Assembly (NCBI GenBank): GCA_963971425.1
Contig: OZ020517.1
Coordinates: 26,430,668-26,494,667, forward strand
DNA length: 64,000 bases
Direction of reading: 5' to 3'
Source: Bryoerythrophyllum caledonicum
Taxonomy: Eukaryota > Streptophyta > Bryopsida > Pottiales > Pottiaceae
The notes under the pieces were generated by a model. That model saw nothing but the letters and a program-made list of their open reading frames with translations, was not told where the DNA came from and searched no databases. The first letter of the stretch is position 1, and each line of letters starts with the position of its first letter. Both the position numbers and the translations under genes were made by a program. Shown in pieces: positions 23,870-35,611 of the stretch.

Positions 23870-24157
23870 GAGGTGTACGCTACACAATGGTCACTTTTGT
23901 ACATAATTAATTCAATATGGAGAGTGTCCAAATTTTTTGGAAAATATCAGGGTGCTACCCGAATGATGCTTAGGTGATACCCATGTATTACTGAGGTGAT
24001 ACCCATTGTGCCCAAATCACTGCTTCAAATAAAAAATCTTTTGAGATAGAGGGGGCAAAAGTGACCATTGGGTATAGTACTATGGAAGAGTTTTAGCCTG
24101 CATTTAGTAGGGCCCAAGAGCATTGATTGCCATTAGTACTTATGCATTTCAATGGTG

Positions 24158-24212
<55 letters not shown>

Positions 24213-26331
24213 ATCTTAACAATTTATTTTGGTACATTAAAAAATCTAACCTTGTTTGTCTCCTCCCTTTCTTCTTTGAAAAGCACTTTAAAAGTAGGTT
24301 TTTCTAGAAAGTCATTCCTGAAGCGGAAAGAAATGTATAAGGCAAGGTAAGATTTCAATTAGCGGAAAGAAATGTTTAAGGCAAGGTGAGATTTCAATTA
24401 ACAGAAACAAAGAGAGCATGAGGAATTTCATGCTTCCCTTTTCTACACAAATGAAATGTATGCCAATCAATGCACGCTCTTGGGCCCTACACATTGCACA
24501 CTAAAGCTCCTCCATGGTACCCTACGTTCTCAAAAATTCAACCAATAGTTCACCCACACCTTTCCGAAGTTAAGTTACCCTATCTATGTTTCCAGTTGGT
24601 AACATAAGACCATAAAACGGTTTCCGGAGACTTTTGGGCCTTTAGGGATTAAACATTTTGAGTTGTCATTTCCTTGTGGTTTGTCAATTTAAGAATAGAC
24701 TTTTCTTACTAGTATACCTAAACTTGCTATTGATTCGTACATTTCAAGGCGATGACAACTCGTTGTGTCTCATTCTAAAAATGATCTCTTCAAAGCTCCT
24801 ACTTGAGTATGGCAGATTGTGTAGAAATTGTACAGGTTTCAAATGTGAATTTGTTGTTTGATAAATTACCAAATACAAGCTTTACTTTTGACCATGTAGC
24901 ATGGTGAAATTGGCCCTCATGTTTGCCTACCCAAGAGGCTAGAACCTTCTTGGAGCGTTTTGGATGGGAATGAAGTGGAATTGAACATGATGGGCTAGAA
25001 CCCATCGTCCATCATAGTCTTTGATTGAATTGTGCTCAATGGAGTACTTGCCTCCAAGGACTAGGGATTGTAAAGCTACCCTTGCAATTTGTATGCCTAT
25101 TTCGATGAAGAGGTTGTTTGACGTTGTAGGTTTGTGCGTGGTGGAGAATTGCTTGGCCAATTGCCACAACTACATGTTTGTGTATTTCTAGGTTGAGCAC
25201 AATTTTAGAACAAACAATGCCATTCATTTAGTGAGTTGCAATGAATATTAAGGCACCTTGTTGTTAGATTATTAGTCCTCCGTTTTACTAGCACGATATG
25301 CTTTAGCAACTTGGCTCCTTGCATGTTGGAGCATCTTCCTTAAAGAATCGAATTGGTAAGCCACCTTGAGAGAGTATAGAGTTGTTTCATCATGAAAATA
25401 TGTTGAAGCATTGGTAAGCTATTGGGGTTGAACAAGGATGCAGTGGGCATAGAATGTGGTTTTGGAGGAATGAGATCTTAGGTTGTGGTGTTTGTTGGAT
25501 TGTGTTGGATAGTGGAAGAACAAAAACTTGAGCTTTTGAATAAAGTGCTAGTTCCTTGAGGCCTACCACATGCTCTTGTAGGGTTGGAGAGGAAAGCACA
25601 TCTTGAACTAAAATTCATGGTTAAAGTTGCAACTTAACAAGGTCTAGAAGAACACTCCTACCTAGGTTTCTTAAGCAACAACTAATTCTTATTTATATCC
25701 TACGCAAGGACACATACATTTTGAACCTTGGCGTTAATTCCATGCACACAAAATTTGGAGCAAGCCCTTGAAAAGAGTTGCTTGCGACCCATACAAATCC
25801 CGCTTGCAACTCCTTGACATATTACGCATACGCATGCGCATGACGCTCATCACAACACCAAACACCCCGTTGCCCACATCTTGTCGTGTAAAAAACCAAA
25901 CCCTAACAATGAACAAACCTTCACTTCAAACCCACCAAATCCCTCACTCGAAGTTGGTCAACAACCCCACGTTGGCATTCTTCCAGTAAAAATGGTGAGG
26001 AATTAGCACCTCACAACCCAACATAAAAACACCAAACCCTAAGGTAGGAAAAAGAAAACTCGTCAATCATTGCCTACACATCTCAGCCATATATTAAGAG
26101 CATTCACATCACCAAAGAAACATACCTTAGGGTTTCTAGCCACTTAGTCGCCCAATGTGTATGCAATCGCTTGATGTCCAAAGTTGATTCCGACGACCAT
26201 GAGCAATGGCGGAGCAGTGATAAGTGGATATAAAATCACAGACTTTTGCAAAAGAAATGGAGGCGGACATCCACGTCTTGGAGTTGCAAAGGGCAAAGTT
26301 TGAATGCAAGACGGAGAAGTTGTGGATGGAC
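23870..26331. other. No gene seen; contains a (TA)n microsatellite
   Basis: No recognisable coding sequence. A (TA)24 run occupies about 24161-24208. Several minus-strand frames between 24,800 and 25,600 have no motif I can name. Confidence 0.45.
24161..24208. repeat. (AT)n microsatellite
   Basis: Perfect AT dinucleotide repeat of about 24 units. Confidence 0.97.
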
Positions 26332-26505
26332 TTGTAGATAGATCGATGGATTTGTAGATAGATCGATGGATAGATGGATAGATGGATAGATGGATAGATG
26401 GATAGATGGATAGATGAATAGATGGATGGATTGAAAGGTGAATGATAGATGGATCAATAGATTGATATATAGATAGATCAATAGATAGATCGATAGATAG
26501 TGCGA
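26332..26505. repeat. GATA/GATGGATA microsatellite
   Basis: A run of GATAGATG-type tetranucleotide repeats (GATA, GATG, GATC variants) about 170 bp long. The open frames rich in Ile, Ser, Tyr and Pro on the opposite strand are artefacts of this repeat. Confidence 0.93.
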
Positions 26506-26949
26506 AGTGTAGAGAAAATTTTGAAATTTTGAAATTCTTGCCGTATGCTAGAGATATCTGCAAAGTAGCTCAAAACTTGGTTGTGAATTCAATTAAGGTA
26601 AACTACCCCATAAGTGACAAGTCAAGCAATGTGCATATTGTATATGGAGAGAACACATAATTATGATATGATCAAAATTATAACGAATGGCAATACGATT
26701 AAAAAAAACGTTTGAACTCTAGAACAATGATTAGGGAAGGAAACAAAAACTTTTAATTCTATTTTCAATCATAGGATCTCAATTAAGACTTGTTATGTAA
26801 CATGCTCACAAAATTTCATAGACTTTGACAGCACAGATTGAAAGTTATAGAGCTTGGAGTAGTGAAAATAGTTCAAGTTCTTTCCTGCGTAAAGTGGATT
26901 AGCAAAGACACCATCACATCTTCAATTAGTCAATACTTTCAAAATTATG

Positions 26950-27850
26950 AAAACATTGTGAAAAATTGGAAGAGATGTGTAATGAAGCATAACTTGATAA
27001 GAACACTTACTTGATGGCGTATATTTATGCTTGGATGTTGTCAACTACAAACGCCTTTGGCTCCCAATCAAATTTTACAATCTTTGCACATGCATTAAGC
27101 TTTTGGAGCCAACAACGTATGTCCTTTTTGTTAACTTTCCCAACAATGATAAATGCCACATGGATTTCATTTTTCCATTCATCAAATGCTAAAATGGTAT
27201 ACAATGGATATTGTTATAGGAGCACAGAAAACAATGTCAATGCACAATAATAAAGGGAAATAAATTTGAAGTTATAGAATCAATATTTTAAAACCAAGGC
27301 ACTTATCCTAGGTGCATTTATTTCAAATTGTAGAGTCTAGAGATAGGGCCCTATTGTGTCCATGTTGATCCATCATCTGTGGTTGCCATGGACTTTGTAT
27401 TCCAATACTAAAATGAGCCTCTTCTTTAGTCTTTGGTAATTCATTCAATTCAAAAATGCCAAATTCTTGGTAGTGGAAGACAATATCAAAATCCCTTCAA
27501 TCCATAATCAAACGCTATGTTCATCCTTTGCATGCATTGCCATATATCAGAAGCCCTATTGTTGGCAATATTATACACATCATAGGGCATGATGAAAGTG
27601 TTTCGTGTACATTTTCTACCTTTTATAGCAACATCTATAACCTCCTGCTTATGCCTTGCCATTTCTTCAGAAGGAGTCAAACCTTGTCCTAGGCAATTAC
27701 AAATCCATACCTTTGTATGACATGACAATCTTGCATCAATAGAATGTTTAAAACCTACAAATGAGCTTCCATGGCAAAGTTTTCCTTCCTTGTTGACATG
27801 GTCAATATAATAAAATTGTTTAGTACACAAGGTACTATTCAAATACAACT
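26950..27850 (-). pseudogene. Decayed Mutator-like (MULE) transposase
   Basis: Minus-strand translation, pieced across frames, gives GQGLTPSEEMARHKQEV and NTFIMPYDVYNIANN (27850-27486). It then gives VFHYQEFGIFELN and FSIGIQSPWQPQMMDQHGH (about 27470-27345), and then LAFDEWKNEIHVAFII, DIRCWLQKLNA and PKAFVVDN (about 27210-27030). That order, ending in the FDEW and DN blocks, is the layout of the N-terminal region and start of the MULE DDE domain in plants (family knowledge). Frames change and stops interrupt the reading, so it is not functional. Terminal repeats were not identified. The minus-strand fragment at 30160-30612 may be the start of the same gene. Confidence 0.75.
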
Positions 27851-29059
27851 GTTTGGAGTGAAATTAACAAAGACAACCTCTTTTCGTTGACTTATCCGCT
27901 TGCACAAGTGAAGCTCTGCATGCCTTGATAGATGGCTTTGGTCAAGATGTAGGTACAATAGGGGCCGCCTTGATCTCAATTGTTTTTTTAGGAATGATAT
28001 TCTCTTAAGCTTTTGAAGCCTTAGTTTTTTTTTTGCTGCCTCTACAGCCTACTTGGCCGCACTCTTAGCTACATTCTTTTGGTTTGTAGATAATTTCTTT
28101 TTAAAGTGTCCAGAAAAATCATTTCAACATCATCCTTCATCTTCTATGTATTGTCTTCAAGTCCAAATTCACATTGGAACCTATACAATTTTTAAAAACC
28201 AATAAGTGGAAGTGTGAGGTAAACACATGATATATTGGACAAATCAAGCATACGGAGACAAAAAAGGTGTCTAAGTTTGAATGAATTGCAACAACAATGA
28301 ATCAAAGGACAATCACTTGATATTTTGTACTACACTGGATTCTTGGGGTTTTTCAACTTGTCCAAGCTTTTGCACACACTTTAGAACATGTTCAGGGAAT
28401 GTACAATAGCAGCTAAGATATGGACATAACAATTTTAGCCTCAACCATGTGAAAACTCTGAAATTCAAATTGTTGTAAATCATTAAAAAATGCATGAAAT
28501 TGAGAACCATAAGGTGCAATGAAAATTGTAGAGAGACTACTTTCAAGTTGTAGAATATGTCATGTTTAAAAGTACAAAATATACCAAATTTTTATTTTGG
28601 ACGTCGCATCAAGGGCCTCTCCACATCGTAGTGTTTTAGCGTAGATTAGTTTGTTACTAATCTACAGATTTAAGGGTGTATGGCGGCGCACCACATTCAT
28701 TTGTGGATGATTTCCATCCACTTAAGGTTGTGTGTGTGTGCATATAGCGTCGCATATGTCATTGACTTGATGTCTTTGTCAAGTCAAGCTTTGTGAGTGA
28801 GTTCGAGCGTGTTTAGTGATTACCTTTGCTTGTAAGTGATTGTTTATCATTAGTAAAGGCTCCGCATTCTTTTATACTACTTGCACTTGTTGATTCTCTC
28901 TTTATAGAGTGCAAGATGCTTGACTACTCTTGTGATTCACTAGTTATTCCTTGAGGGTGTACTACGTATATTTATTTTAGTGTATGTTTTTTGTTTATTT
29001 GATGTTGGTTAAGACTCTCGATTTGATGTGGTTATTGATCTTTCTTTACACGACAATGA

Positions 29060-29828
29060 GTTTTTCTCTACCTACGAGATAAAGAATTGCAATGCACTGG
29101 AGCACCATCCTTCATGAGAATCATATAATTTGGATGATCATGGACGGAATAAAAGGTAGATAGTACTCCCTCGTATATAATGTTCACAAAGTCAATTCTT
29201 GTTCTTCCTCCAAGGATCATGACTATACGAGATTTATAGTAGCCATTAAAAGCGCCCCGTATTATAATAGAAACACAACCAAACTTAAGGGTTGGACATA
29301 AGCAATCCTTTGAGTACCTTTTATAAACTTGACACCAAACTCGTATCGACTGTGAAAGTTTGTCAACTTCAAGCAATGATTTGTCCTTTCATATGACATT
29401 CTTTCACCTCTTTTCACTCCAATGTGCACGAGTTTCAGCAAAAGCAAACATTCGTGCCTTGTGTGCATTATTAAGAAAAAACTTTTTGATTGCAACACGA
29501 TTGTTGAAACCAAGAGTCCAAATGTATTGCCTCAATGTACGAATGCAAACTTTTGTTGTCATTTGGGCTTGAATAGTAGCAATGGGTGCATGACGATTAC
29601 CAAGCACAAGTCGTTTGAGTTGTTGTTTGTCACGGAAATCTAGCTTACATCATTTACCTCTAACTTTGGGGAAACAATAGTACCACGAAGCTAATACCGC
29701 TTCAAAAGTGTAGAAATAATTTGACAGACTATGCCTAATGCTAGTCTGATTTGAGCACAAGAGACTCCTGCTTCATGCATACCAATTGTGCAATCCTTTT
29801 CTTCTGTTGTGAGATTCCTCAACTTCAT
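29060..29828 (-). pseudogene. Decayed Tc1-like transposase
   Basis: A diverged relative of the intact transposase at 33874-34884. In order on the minus strand: an N-terminal helix-turn-helix-like stretch starting MKLRNLTTEEKDCTIGM and VSCAQIRLALGI; a middle part RVAIKKFFLNNAHKARMFAF (compare RIAIKKPFLTSHHMSQRLAF); then IRVWCQVYKRYS, LKFGCVSIIIRGAF and LMKDGAPVH (compare VLMEDGAPVH). Stops and frame changes are common, and the part carrying the third catalytic acid is missing below about 29,060. Much older than the copy at 33.9 kb. Confidence 0.8.
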
Positions 29829-30159
29829 TGCAAACATAGAGCTAGTTATTAACTCTCTTTAAAATGACAAAATTCTACTTGAAAGAGGACACTCAACTAA
29901 CCTTCCAATCTCACCTTACTTCGCTTTCGATTTACCTTCGAGATATGTCATGGTGCATAAATATAAGAAGGTTGTGCATATCTAAGTTGAAATGCACACA
30001 TGTATGTTGACTGTGTGTTTCATATTAAAGAACAACCAAAATTTCACATGAACACCAAAACAATACATGTTAAATTAATCCTTGATTGATTATAGAGCCC
30101 GGTGCAATTTTATGAAAAATATTATTTTGGCATTCACCTGAAGTTCACCATGTTTTTTG

Positions 30160-30612
30160 CCTTGTTAAGGTTGTTCATATCATTGTTGCCGGGTACTACA
30201 CATGGAAGTCACGGTTCATATTCTCACCCTCTATAAAGTCTCGTGACATATTCCAAGGTATAATAGCTTCAACAATATTCTTTTTTCATCCATCCTCGTT
30301 GATCAACGCGCCTTCCCATTTCAAATCATTCATGTCAATTGTTCTTTCATTGGAGACTTGTACTTTAGCTCTTAATGCTTGCACTTTTTCATCACAACAA
30401 TAATGTATGTAACCATTAGGGATAGGTGGTATAACTCCATCCAGGCTTGAAAAAAGAGACACACTTCTCCATCTATAGCACATCCTAGTGAGCCCGCCAT
30501 TGAAGTGGGTTTTTTGACAATCTCTGCTATCTTCCAAATCCTTAACCCCTAAGAGCCCAAGGCATTTTTCCTCATGAAACACTCCAAAACTGCCACAATC
30601 GATAAGTGGCAA
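30160..30612 (-). pseudogene. Fragment of a transposase-associated N-terminal region, possibly MULE
   Basis: A 108-codon open frame ends at an in-frame TGA after ALINEDG. Beyond it the same frame continues with AIIPWNMSRDFIEGE, so the TGA is probably a mutated Trp codon. Phrases of the type 'AI.W....DF..GE' are found near the N-terminus of some MULE-family proteins of lower plants and algae. It lies on the same strand as, and upstream of, the MULE remnant at 26950-27850, with a Tc1 relic between them. The assignment is tentative. Confidence 0.35.
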
Positions 30613-31844
30613 TAAAATCTAATTTTAAACTCTAATTTTGGACTTTCATCCATAAGATCTTAAAATAGACATTCACATAAACTTCTAGAAAAAATTTGGT
30701 TGGAATCCACCGCACAGATATGAAGATCATAAGGTTTGAAGTGCAATGAAAAGTTTTTTTCCCCCCTTGCCCGGCTAGGTCAGCCCACTTTGACTTAGCA
30801 TATCTTTAAACTTTTACACTAAAGTCTGATAAAAGTCTTATACCACTATGACCCAAATGTTGTTAGCTATTTGCGTGCAAAATTTGAGATCAATTTGAGG
30901 GATATTAGATGTAGAAATATATACTTTAGTGTAAGGGGGTTCAAAATGATGACAAAATACTACATAACTGATATGTAATTGTTTGCTTCATTCAACCTCA
31001 TGCATTTGAGAATCCAACGGTGAAAACTTTCAAGTTATGTCTTCACTAATTTTAGAAAAAAAAATTGAGTAAAAATAATAAAACCTCTAATTTTCATGAA
31101 TTTATTGATTATATGAAGCAATACGGGAGGGCAGTGCTTGAAATTGGGGACCCTTTACAATATGAAGGGCCACGTCATTCACCCACTCCTTTTGAAGTCT
31201 AGTCTTCATGTTCTCTACCTTCTCACCCATGATTTTGGCTGCCCACTCTTCTTCACCCTTTCTAACCAAATTTTCTGCCCGATTTATGTGTTTGTACTGT
31301 ATTGGTTTACTTGGTTGCCCCGGCTGCCCAGAGACCCCGTTTAAACTTTGAAGGCTTATAACTTTTTAACCGTAAGTCCGAATACATTTTTGTAAACTTC
31401 TCTACAAAGATCTCATCAAGGACTATCTAATGTTAAAAAATCGAAGAATTGAAATTGAAGACTTTTTCCAATCATAGGTACCTGCCCAAAATCCAAAACG
31501 TCCCCCGTGGGTTGAATGGGGTCTTAGAGGTTAAAGCAAAATGGCATATGGAAATTTGAAGAAAGTCTTCAAATCCTATCATAGATACCTTGAACAATGC
31601 AGGAAATGTCTTTTCTTTGTCTACTTCCTTTAGTTATACAAGAAGGAAGATTGAAATAGAAAATAAAAAGGCAACCGTTGAACCAGATTTCATTAATGTT
31701 GCAATATAACCACACCATCTTTCAAATTCCAAAAGCAAAGTAACTCTCGTCATAAATAAAAATCCAAATTCAATCTTCAATCATATCCAATACTTTTAAA
31801 TCCCTAAATTTTTTGGCCATTGTAGGCAAAAAATTATGAAAGAA
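30613..31844. other. No gene seen; AT-rich flank of the LINE insertion
   Basis: AT-rich sequence with scattered similarity to the dispersed repeat family found elsewhere in the window. It is the pre-insertion target region of the LINE. Confidence 0.45.
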
Positions 31845-31856
31845 TATAAAACATAA
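31845..31856. repeat. 12-bp target-site duplication of the LINE, left copy
   Basis: TATAAAACATAA, identical to 60754-60765 directly after the 3' TTC tail of the LINE. It lies nearly 29 kb from its partner and brackets the whole nest. Confidence 0.85.
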
Positions 31857-32133
31857 GGGTTTTTTGGATCCAGGATGGCTGAGTAGAGCTCCGCATTTTC
31901 TGGTGAGGGGAGGAAGGGACTTAGTCGCAGAACTTGGTATACAAGCAACGTGTGTAAGCTGGACCTCGTTGAGAGCCCTTGTGCATCACAGATCTGAGAC
32001 AAAGGAGGGGTTGCAAGGCAGAATGTGTTGGAAAAAGGCTCACAACTTTAGATCTGGATTAGTACTGCTAGAAGGGTGTGAAGAGACTAGATCTGTGGAG
32101 AGTTTTTACTGCAGAGCTGGGAAACATCACTAG
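31857..32133 (+). other. First segment of the LINE 5' leader
   Basis: About 277 bp between the LINE start and the Tc1 insertion site. It is more GC-balanced than its surroundings and contains an 89-codon open frame (31864-32133) that ends at a TAG just before the insertion point. No motif was recognised. The leader resumes at 48718. Confidence 0.55.
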
Positions 32134-32135
32134 TA
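32134..32135. repeat. TA target duplication of the Tc1-like element, left
   Basis: TA followed directly by CAGTAGGGTGAC. The right partner is at 48377-48378. Removing the element and the adjacent MITE restores CACTAGTACTAGTG, a palindromic site. Confidence 0.8.
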
Positions 32136-33083
32136 CAGTAGGGTGACATTCAAATTGGCGTTTGGGCAATTCCAGGGATGGTGTCCCACACTGCTGCCAA
32201 CTTTGACGCCCTCCACAGGGCTGAATAATTGTTCTTTTACCCTGAAATTTTGGGAACAGCATCACCTCTATGTTAAAAACATGCATACCAAATTTCAAGT
32301 CCAGAGGACTTATAAAACAAAAGATATCAAAAATTAACCACCATGGGGTAGCTGTGAGAAAAGTTTCTCAACCGCCAACTTTGACACCATCCCAAGGATT
32401 GAGGAAATTTTTTTTGCCCATGGAATTTTTGGAGTGAGAACACCTTTATGTTGATTACATGTGTGGAAATTTCCAAGTCCAAAAAATGCACAAAAAAAAA
32501 TCACATCCCAAATCTACCAACATGTGTAATTGTGAGAAAAAAAGGGAAAAACCATTTTACTACTTCCAACTTTGACACCCTCCCTAGGATTGAGGGTTTG
32601 TTATTTCAACATGAAATTTTTGACACATGGTAACCTTTACGTTGATAACATGTGGGAAAATTTTCAAGGCCAAAAAATGTATTCAAAAGAAGATATTCAA
32701 AATCTACTAACATGGGGGTTAGTTGTGAGAAAAGTTTCACAGCTGCCCACTTTGACACCCTCCCAAGAATTCAAAAAAATTGATTTGTCCATGAAATTTT
32801 GGGTATGAAGTCACCTTCACGTCAAATACAAGTGTGGAAAATTTCAAAATCCAAAAGATTTACACAAAAAAACATATACCAAGTCTACCAACATGTATTG
32901 TTGTGACAAACAAAGGGGAAAGTTTACCACTACTTCCAACTTCAACACCCTTCCTAGGATTGAGTTTTTGTTGATACATAATGAAATTTTGGCCACAAGA
33001 TCATCTCTATATTGGTAACATATGAGATAGATTTCAAAGCCAAAAGATGTATATACAAAAAAAAATTATTCCATATCTACCAA
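32136..33083 (+). repeat. Left terminal inverted repeat of the Tc1-like element (948 bp)
   Basis: Built from five degenerate units of about 185 bp. Each unit carries CCAACTTTGACACCCTCCC or a close variant, at about 32197, 32375, 32566, 32746 and 32936, with spacings of 178, 191, 180 and 190 bp. The alternating spacings suggest a roughly 370-bp higher-order unit. The right arm repeats the structure in inverted orientation. Confidence 0.9.
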
Positions 33084-33873
33084 TGTTTGTAGCAATGAGA
33101 AACTATATTGAAGGGGCATATTGAGAATGTCAAATTATCTTTGACACCTCGTACTCTTCATTGATTTTATTCATGTGACTAAGCTACCAAACATAAATGC
33201 ATCTTGAAAAGATCAATGAAATCTCATGTAGAATTGCAGAGTTGTTTTGTGTAGAAGAATCCACTTGTCATAAGGTTTGGTGTGCATTATGCACGTATGA
33301 CGAGTTTTCTCCTCCAAATATCTGTTGAGCACTATGTAAAGGAAATGTTGTGTGTATTTTGTCATGTGATTTGTAATAGAGTGAATGTTGAGATGGTATT
33401 GAGTGGACATATTAGATATGGGCTGAGTGTTGTTGACTGATTGAGTAGACAAATCACATATGGGCTGATCCATTGAGTGGGCATATCACATATGGGCTGA
33501 TCCATTGAGTGGGCATATCACATATGGGCTGATTTATTGAGTGGATATATATATATTTTTTGTTGAGTATTGTTGACTAGTTTACTGAGTGTTGACGAAT
33601 CACATGTGGCATGAGTATGTCCAAGAGTATTTTTTGGTTCACTCAATTGATGCACATGCCATGGTTATCATCTAATGCACATGCCATGGTTATCACCTAA
33701 TGCACATGCCAATGTGAGTGTTATGTTGTTGATTGATTTATTTAGTGCACATGCCATAAGCTGAGTCCTTTGTGTTTACTGAATTATATAATCCAATTGC
33801 CATAGGTTGAGTGTTATATTGATTACTTATTGAAGAGCATTTAGTATTGTATCAACATCATAAAAAATAGTCT
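33084..33873. other. Tc1-like element internal region upstream of the transposase
   Basis: Non-coding. It contains three 32-bp tandem units around ATCACATATGGGCTGATCCA (33451-33544) and three 25-bp units around AATGCACATGCCATGG (about 33655-33715). The transposase promoter is presumably here. Confidence 0.7.
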
Positions 33874-34884
33874 ATGATGGCAATTTCAGATGAAATCCGT
33901 GCTCGCATTATAGGTTTGAGTGAGGGAGGAAATACAGAAGTTCAAATTGCAGCCATTACTGGAGTTTCTGTTAGAACAGTTCAGAGGTTAGTAAAAACGT
34001 TTAAAGAAGATGGAACTTATAAGCGCAAACCTTGCGGTGGAAGTCACGCTAAAAAACTTAGTGAGAGAGATGTGAATAATATTGTGCGTTATGCAAAAAC
34101 TCATCGTCGTTCCTCGGTCTCAGAGATTACTAATATGTGCCGTACTCAAGTGTGTAGATGTACTATTCAAAGGGTATTACATAAAAGTAGTATTTTTAGT
34201 CGAATTGCAATCAAAAAACCTTTCTTGACATCCCATCACATGTCTCAACGGTTAGCTTTTGCTCAGAAGTACCATGGATGGAGTCCAAAAGAGTGGGAGC
34301 GTATTGTTTGGACAGATGAATCTACTTTTGAGATTGGAAAAAGTTCTCGGCAAATTCATGTTTGGAGAAGTGCATATGAGCGTTATTCATCAAGTTGTAT
34401 AGTTCCTACTTTTAAAAGTGGACGGACATCTTTGATGATTTGGGGTGCATTTGCTGGAGGACAAAAGTCACAACTTGTCTTAATGCCAAAAACTCAACGT
34501 TCTGCTAAAGATTTTGTTGAAGTGGTCTACGATGGCGAATTGATTCATTTCTTGAGTAGACTTCCAGAAGGAGTGCTAATGGAAGATGGTGCACCTGTTC
34601 ATCGTAGCAAAATATGTGAAGAATGGAGACAAACCCACCAACTCGAAAAGCTCAATTGGCCTGCAAACTCTCCCGATCTCAATCCAATCGAGAATGTCTG
34701 GAGGATGCTAAAAGATGTTGTGCAACATGGCAAGGAATGCCCTAGAAACTTAGAAGTGATGAAGGTAGTTCTTGAAAAAGACTGGAATTTGGTTAGTGGT
34801 ACAAAGCTCCTTCAACTATGTCATTTTATGCCCTCAAGGTTACAAGCGGTGATTGATGCTAATGGAGGACATACACGTTGGTAG
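33874..34884 (+). CDS. Tc1-like transposase, DD34E, intact
   Basis: A cut-and-paste transposase, 336 aa, close to the usual 340 aa for Tc1 proteins. Residues about 5-47 form a helix-turn-helix DNA-binding unit (EIRARIIGLSEGG, VQIAAITGVSVRTVQRLV), followed by a basic linker and a second helical unit to about residue 110. The catalytic core has D148 (WTDESTF), D238 (VLMEDGAPVH) and E273 (SPDLNPIENVW), with 34 residues between the last two, so it is DD34E. SLMIWGAF at about 186-193 is another family landmark. The frame is intact from ATG to TAG. The last codons lie inside the inner edge of the right inverted repeat, so repeat and gene share sequence. A start at the second Met is equally possible. 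DD34E elements are common in animals but unusual in plants, whose mariner elements are usually DD39D (family knowledge). Confidence 0.95.
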   Translation: MMAISDEIRARIIGLSEGGNTEVQIAAITGVSVRTVQRLVKTFKEDGTYKRKPCGGSHAKKLSERDVNNIVRYAKTHRRSSVSEITNMCRTQVCRCTIQRVLHKSSIFSRIAIKKPFLTSHHMSQRLAFAQKYHGWSPKEWERIVWTDESTFEIGKSSRQIHVWRSAYERYSSSCIVPTFKSGRTSLMIWGAFAGGQKSQLVLMPKTQRSAKDFVEVVYDGELIHFLSRLPEGVLMEDGAPVHRSKICEEWRQTHQLEKLNWPANSPDLNPIENVWRMLKDVVQHGKECPRNLEVMKVVLEKDWNLVSGTKLLQLCHFMPSRLQAVIDANGGHTRW

Positions 34885-35042
34885 ATATGGAATAATTTTT
34901 TTTTGTATATACATCTTTTAGCTTTGAAATCTATCTCATATGTTACCAATATAGAGATGATCTTGTGGCCAAATTTTCATTATGTATCAACAAAAACTCA
35001 ATCCTAGGAAGGGTGTTGAAGTTGGAAGTAGTGGTAAACTTT
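34878..35042 (-). repeat. Right inverted repeat of the Tc1-like element, inner part
   Basis: The reverse complement matches 32920-33083. The match stops abruptly after GGTAAACTTT, where the 12.5-kb element begins, and resumes at 47594 with CCCCTTTGTTTGTC. Confidence 0.9.
35040..35042. repeat. Probable TTT target duplication of the 12.5-kb element, left
   Basis: The undisturbed left arm reads AAACTTTCCCC at this point. Here AAACTTT is followed by CAACACG, and at the other end CGTGTT is followed by TTTCCCC. The duplication is therefore TTT, or TT if the element ends one base later; the T run makes it ambiguous. Confidence 0.7.
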
Positions 35043-35073
35043 CAACACGCAATTAAGCAATTATGCACTTGGC
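35043..35073 (+). repeat. Left terminal inverted repeat of the 12.5-kb element
   Basis: Contains AATTAAGCAATTATGCACTT, mirrored at 47560-47590. A nested GTGCACTT inverted motif follows at about 35083-35090. Confidence 0.88.
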
Positions 35074-35611
35074 CATATGAAAGTGCACTAAGGTACAACG
35101 GCGGCCATTGCGAACAAAAGTGGCAAAATTGCAAGAAAAAAAAACAAAGGAAAAAAAATGATTTCCAAAGAAAAAAAATTGAGCTTCTTCAACAATATTA
35201 CGTACAATCATGGTTGTTCATACTGGAAGCGATTTTTTGGCATTTTCAACTAATTTGTGGTGGCCCCTCGTTAATACTAGATAAATGTGTATGTAATATA
35301 GTTTCACAATATTTCAAAGATAGATTTGAAGGATTGTAGTATACAAACAGGCGTAATCACAGAAAAACATACTTTATGCAAGGGTTGGCAGTTGATTAAA
35401 AGATATTCAACGTAGTATATAATGCATATAATGGTGGAAACTAAATATAGATTCTTCTACAAATGGACTTAGAACCAATAGTAAAATTACCTTTACTCTA
35501 TAGGATTAATGACATAACGTCTTACATCACCCTTACAATATACTACTCTTACACATACACTATATATCAATTACTATACACAACTAGTATACTCTCATAA
35601 AGGCACACTAT
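35074..35611. other. Element interior downstream of the DUF7869 gene; no gene seen
   Basis: AT-rich, containing the 3' flank of the minus-strand gene. The 124-codon plus-strand open frame crossing 35,000-35,340 spans the insertion junction and is not a real gene. Confidence 0.5.

Noticed and set aside
26144-26563. A repetitive Ile/Ser/Tyr/Pro/His protein
   Set aside because: It is the translation of the GATA/GATG microsatellite.
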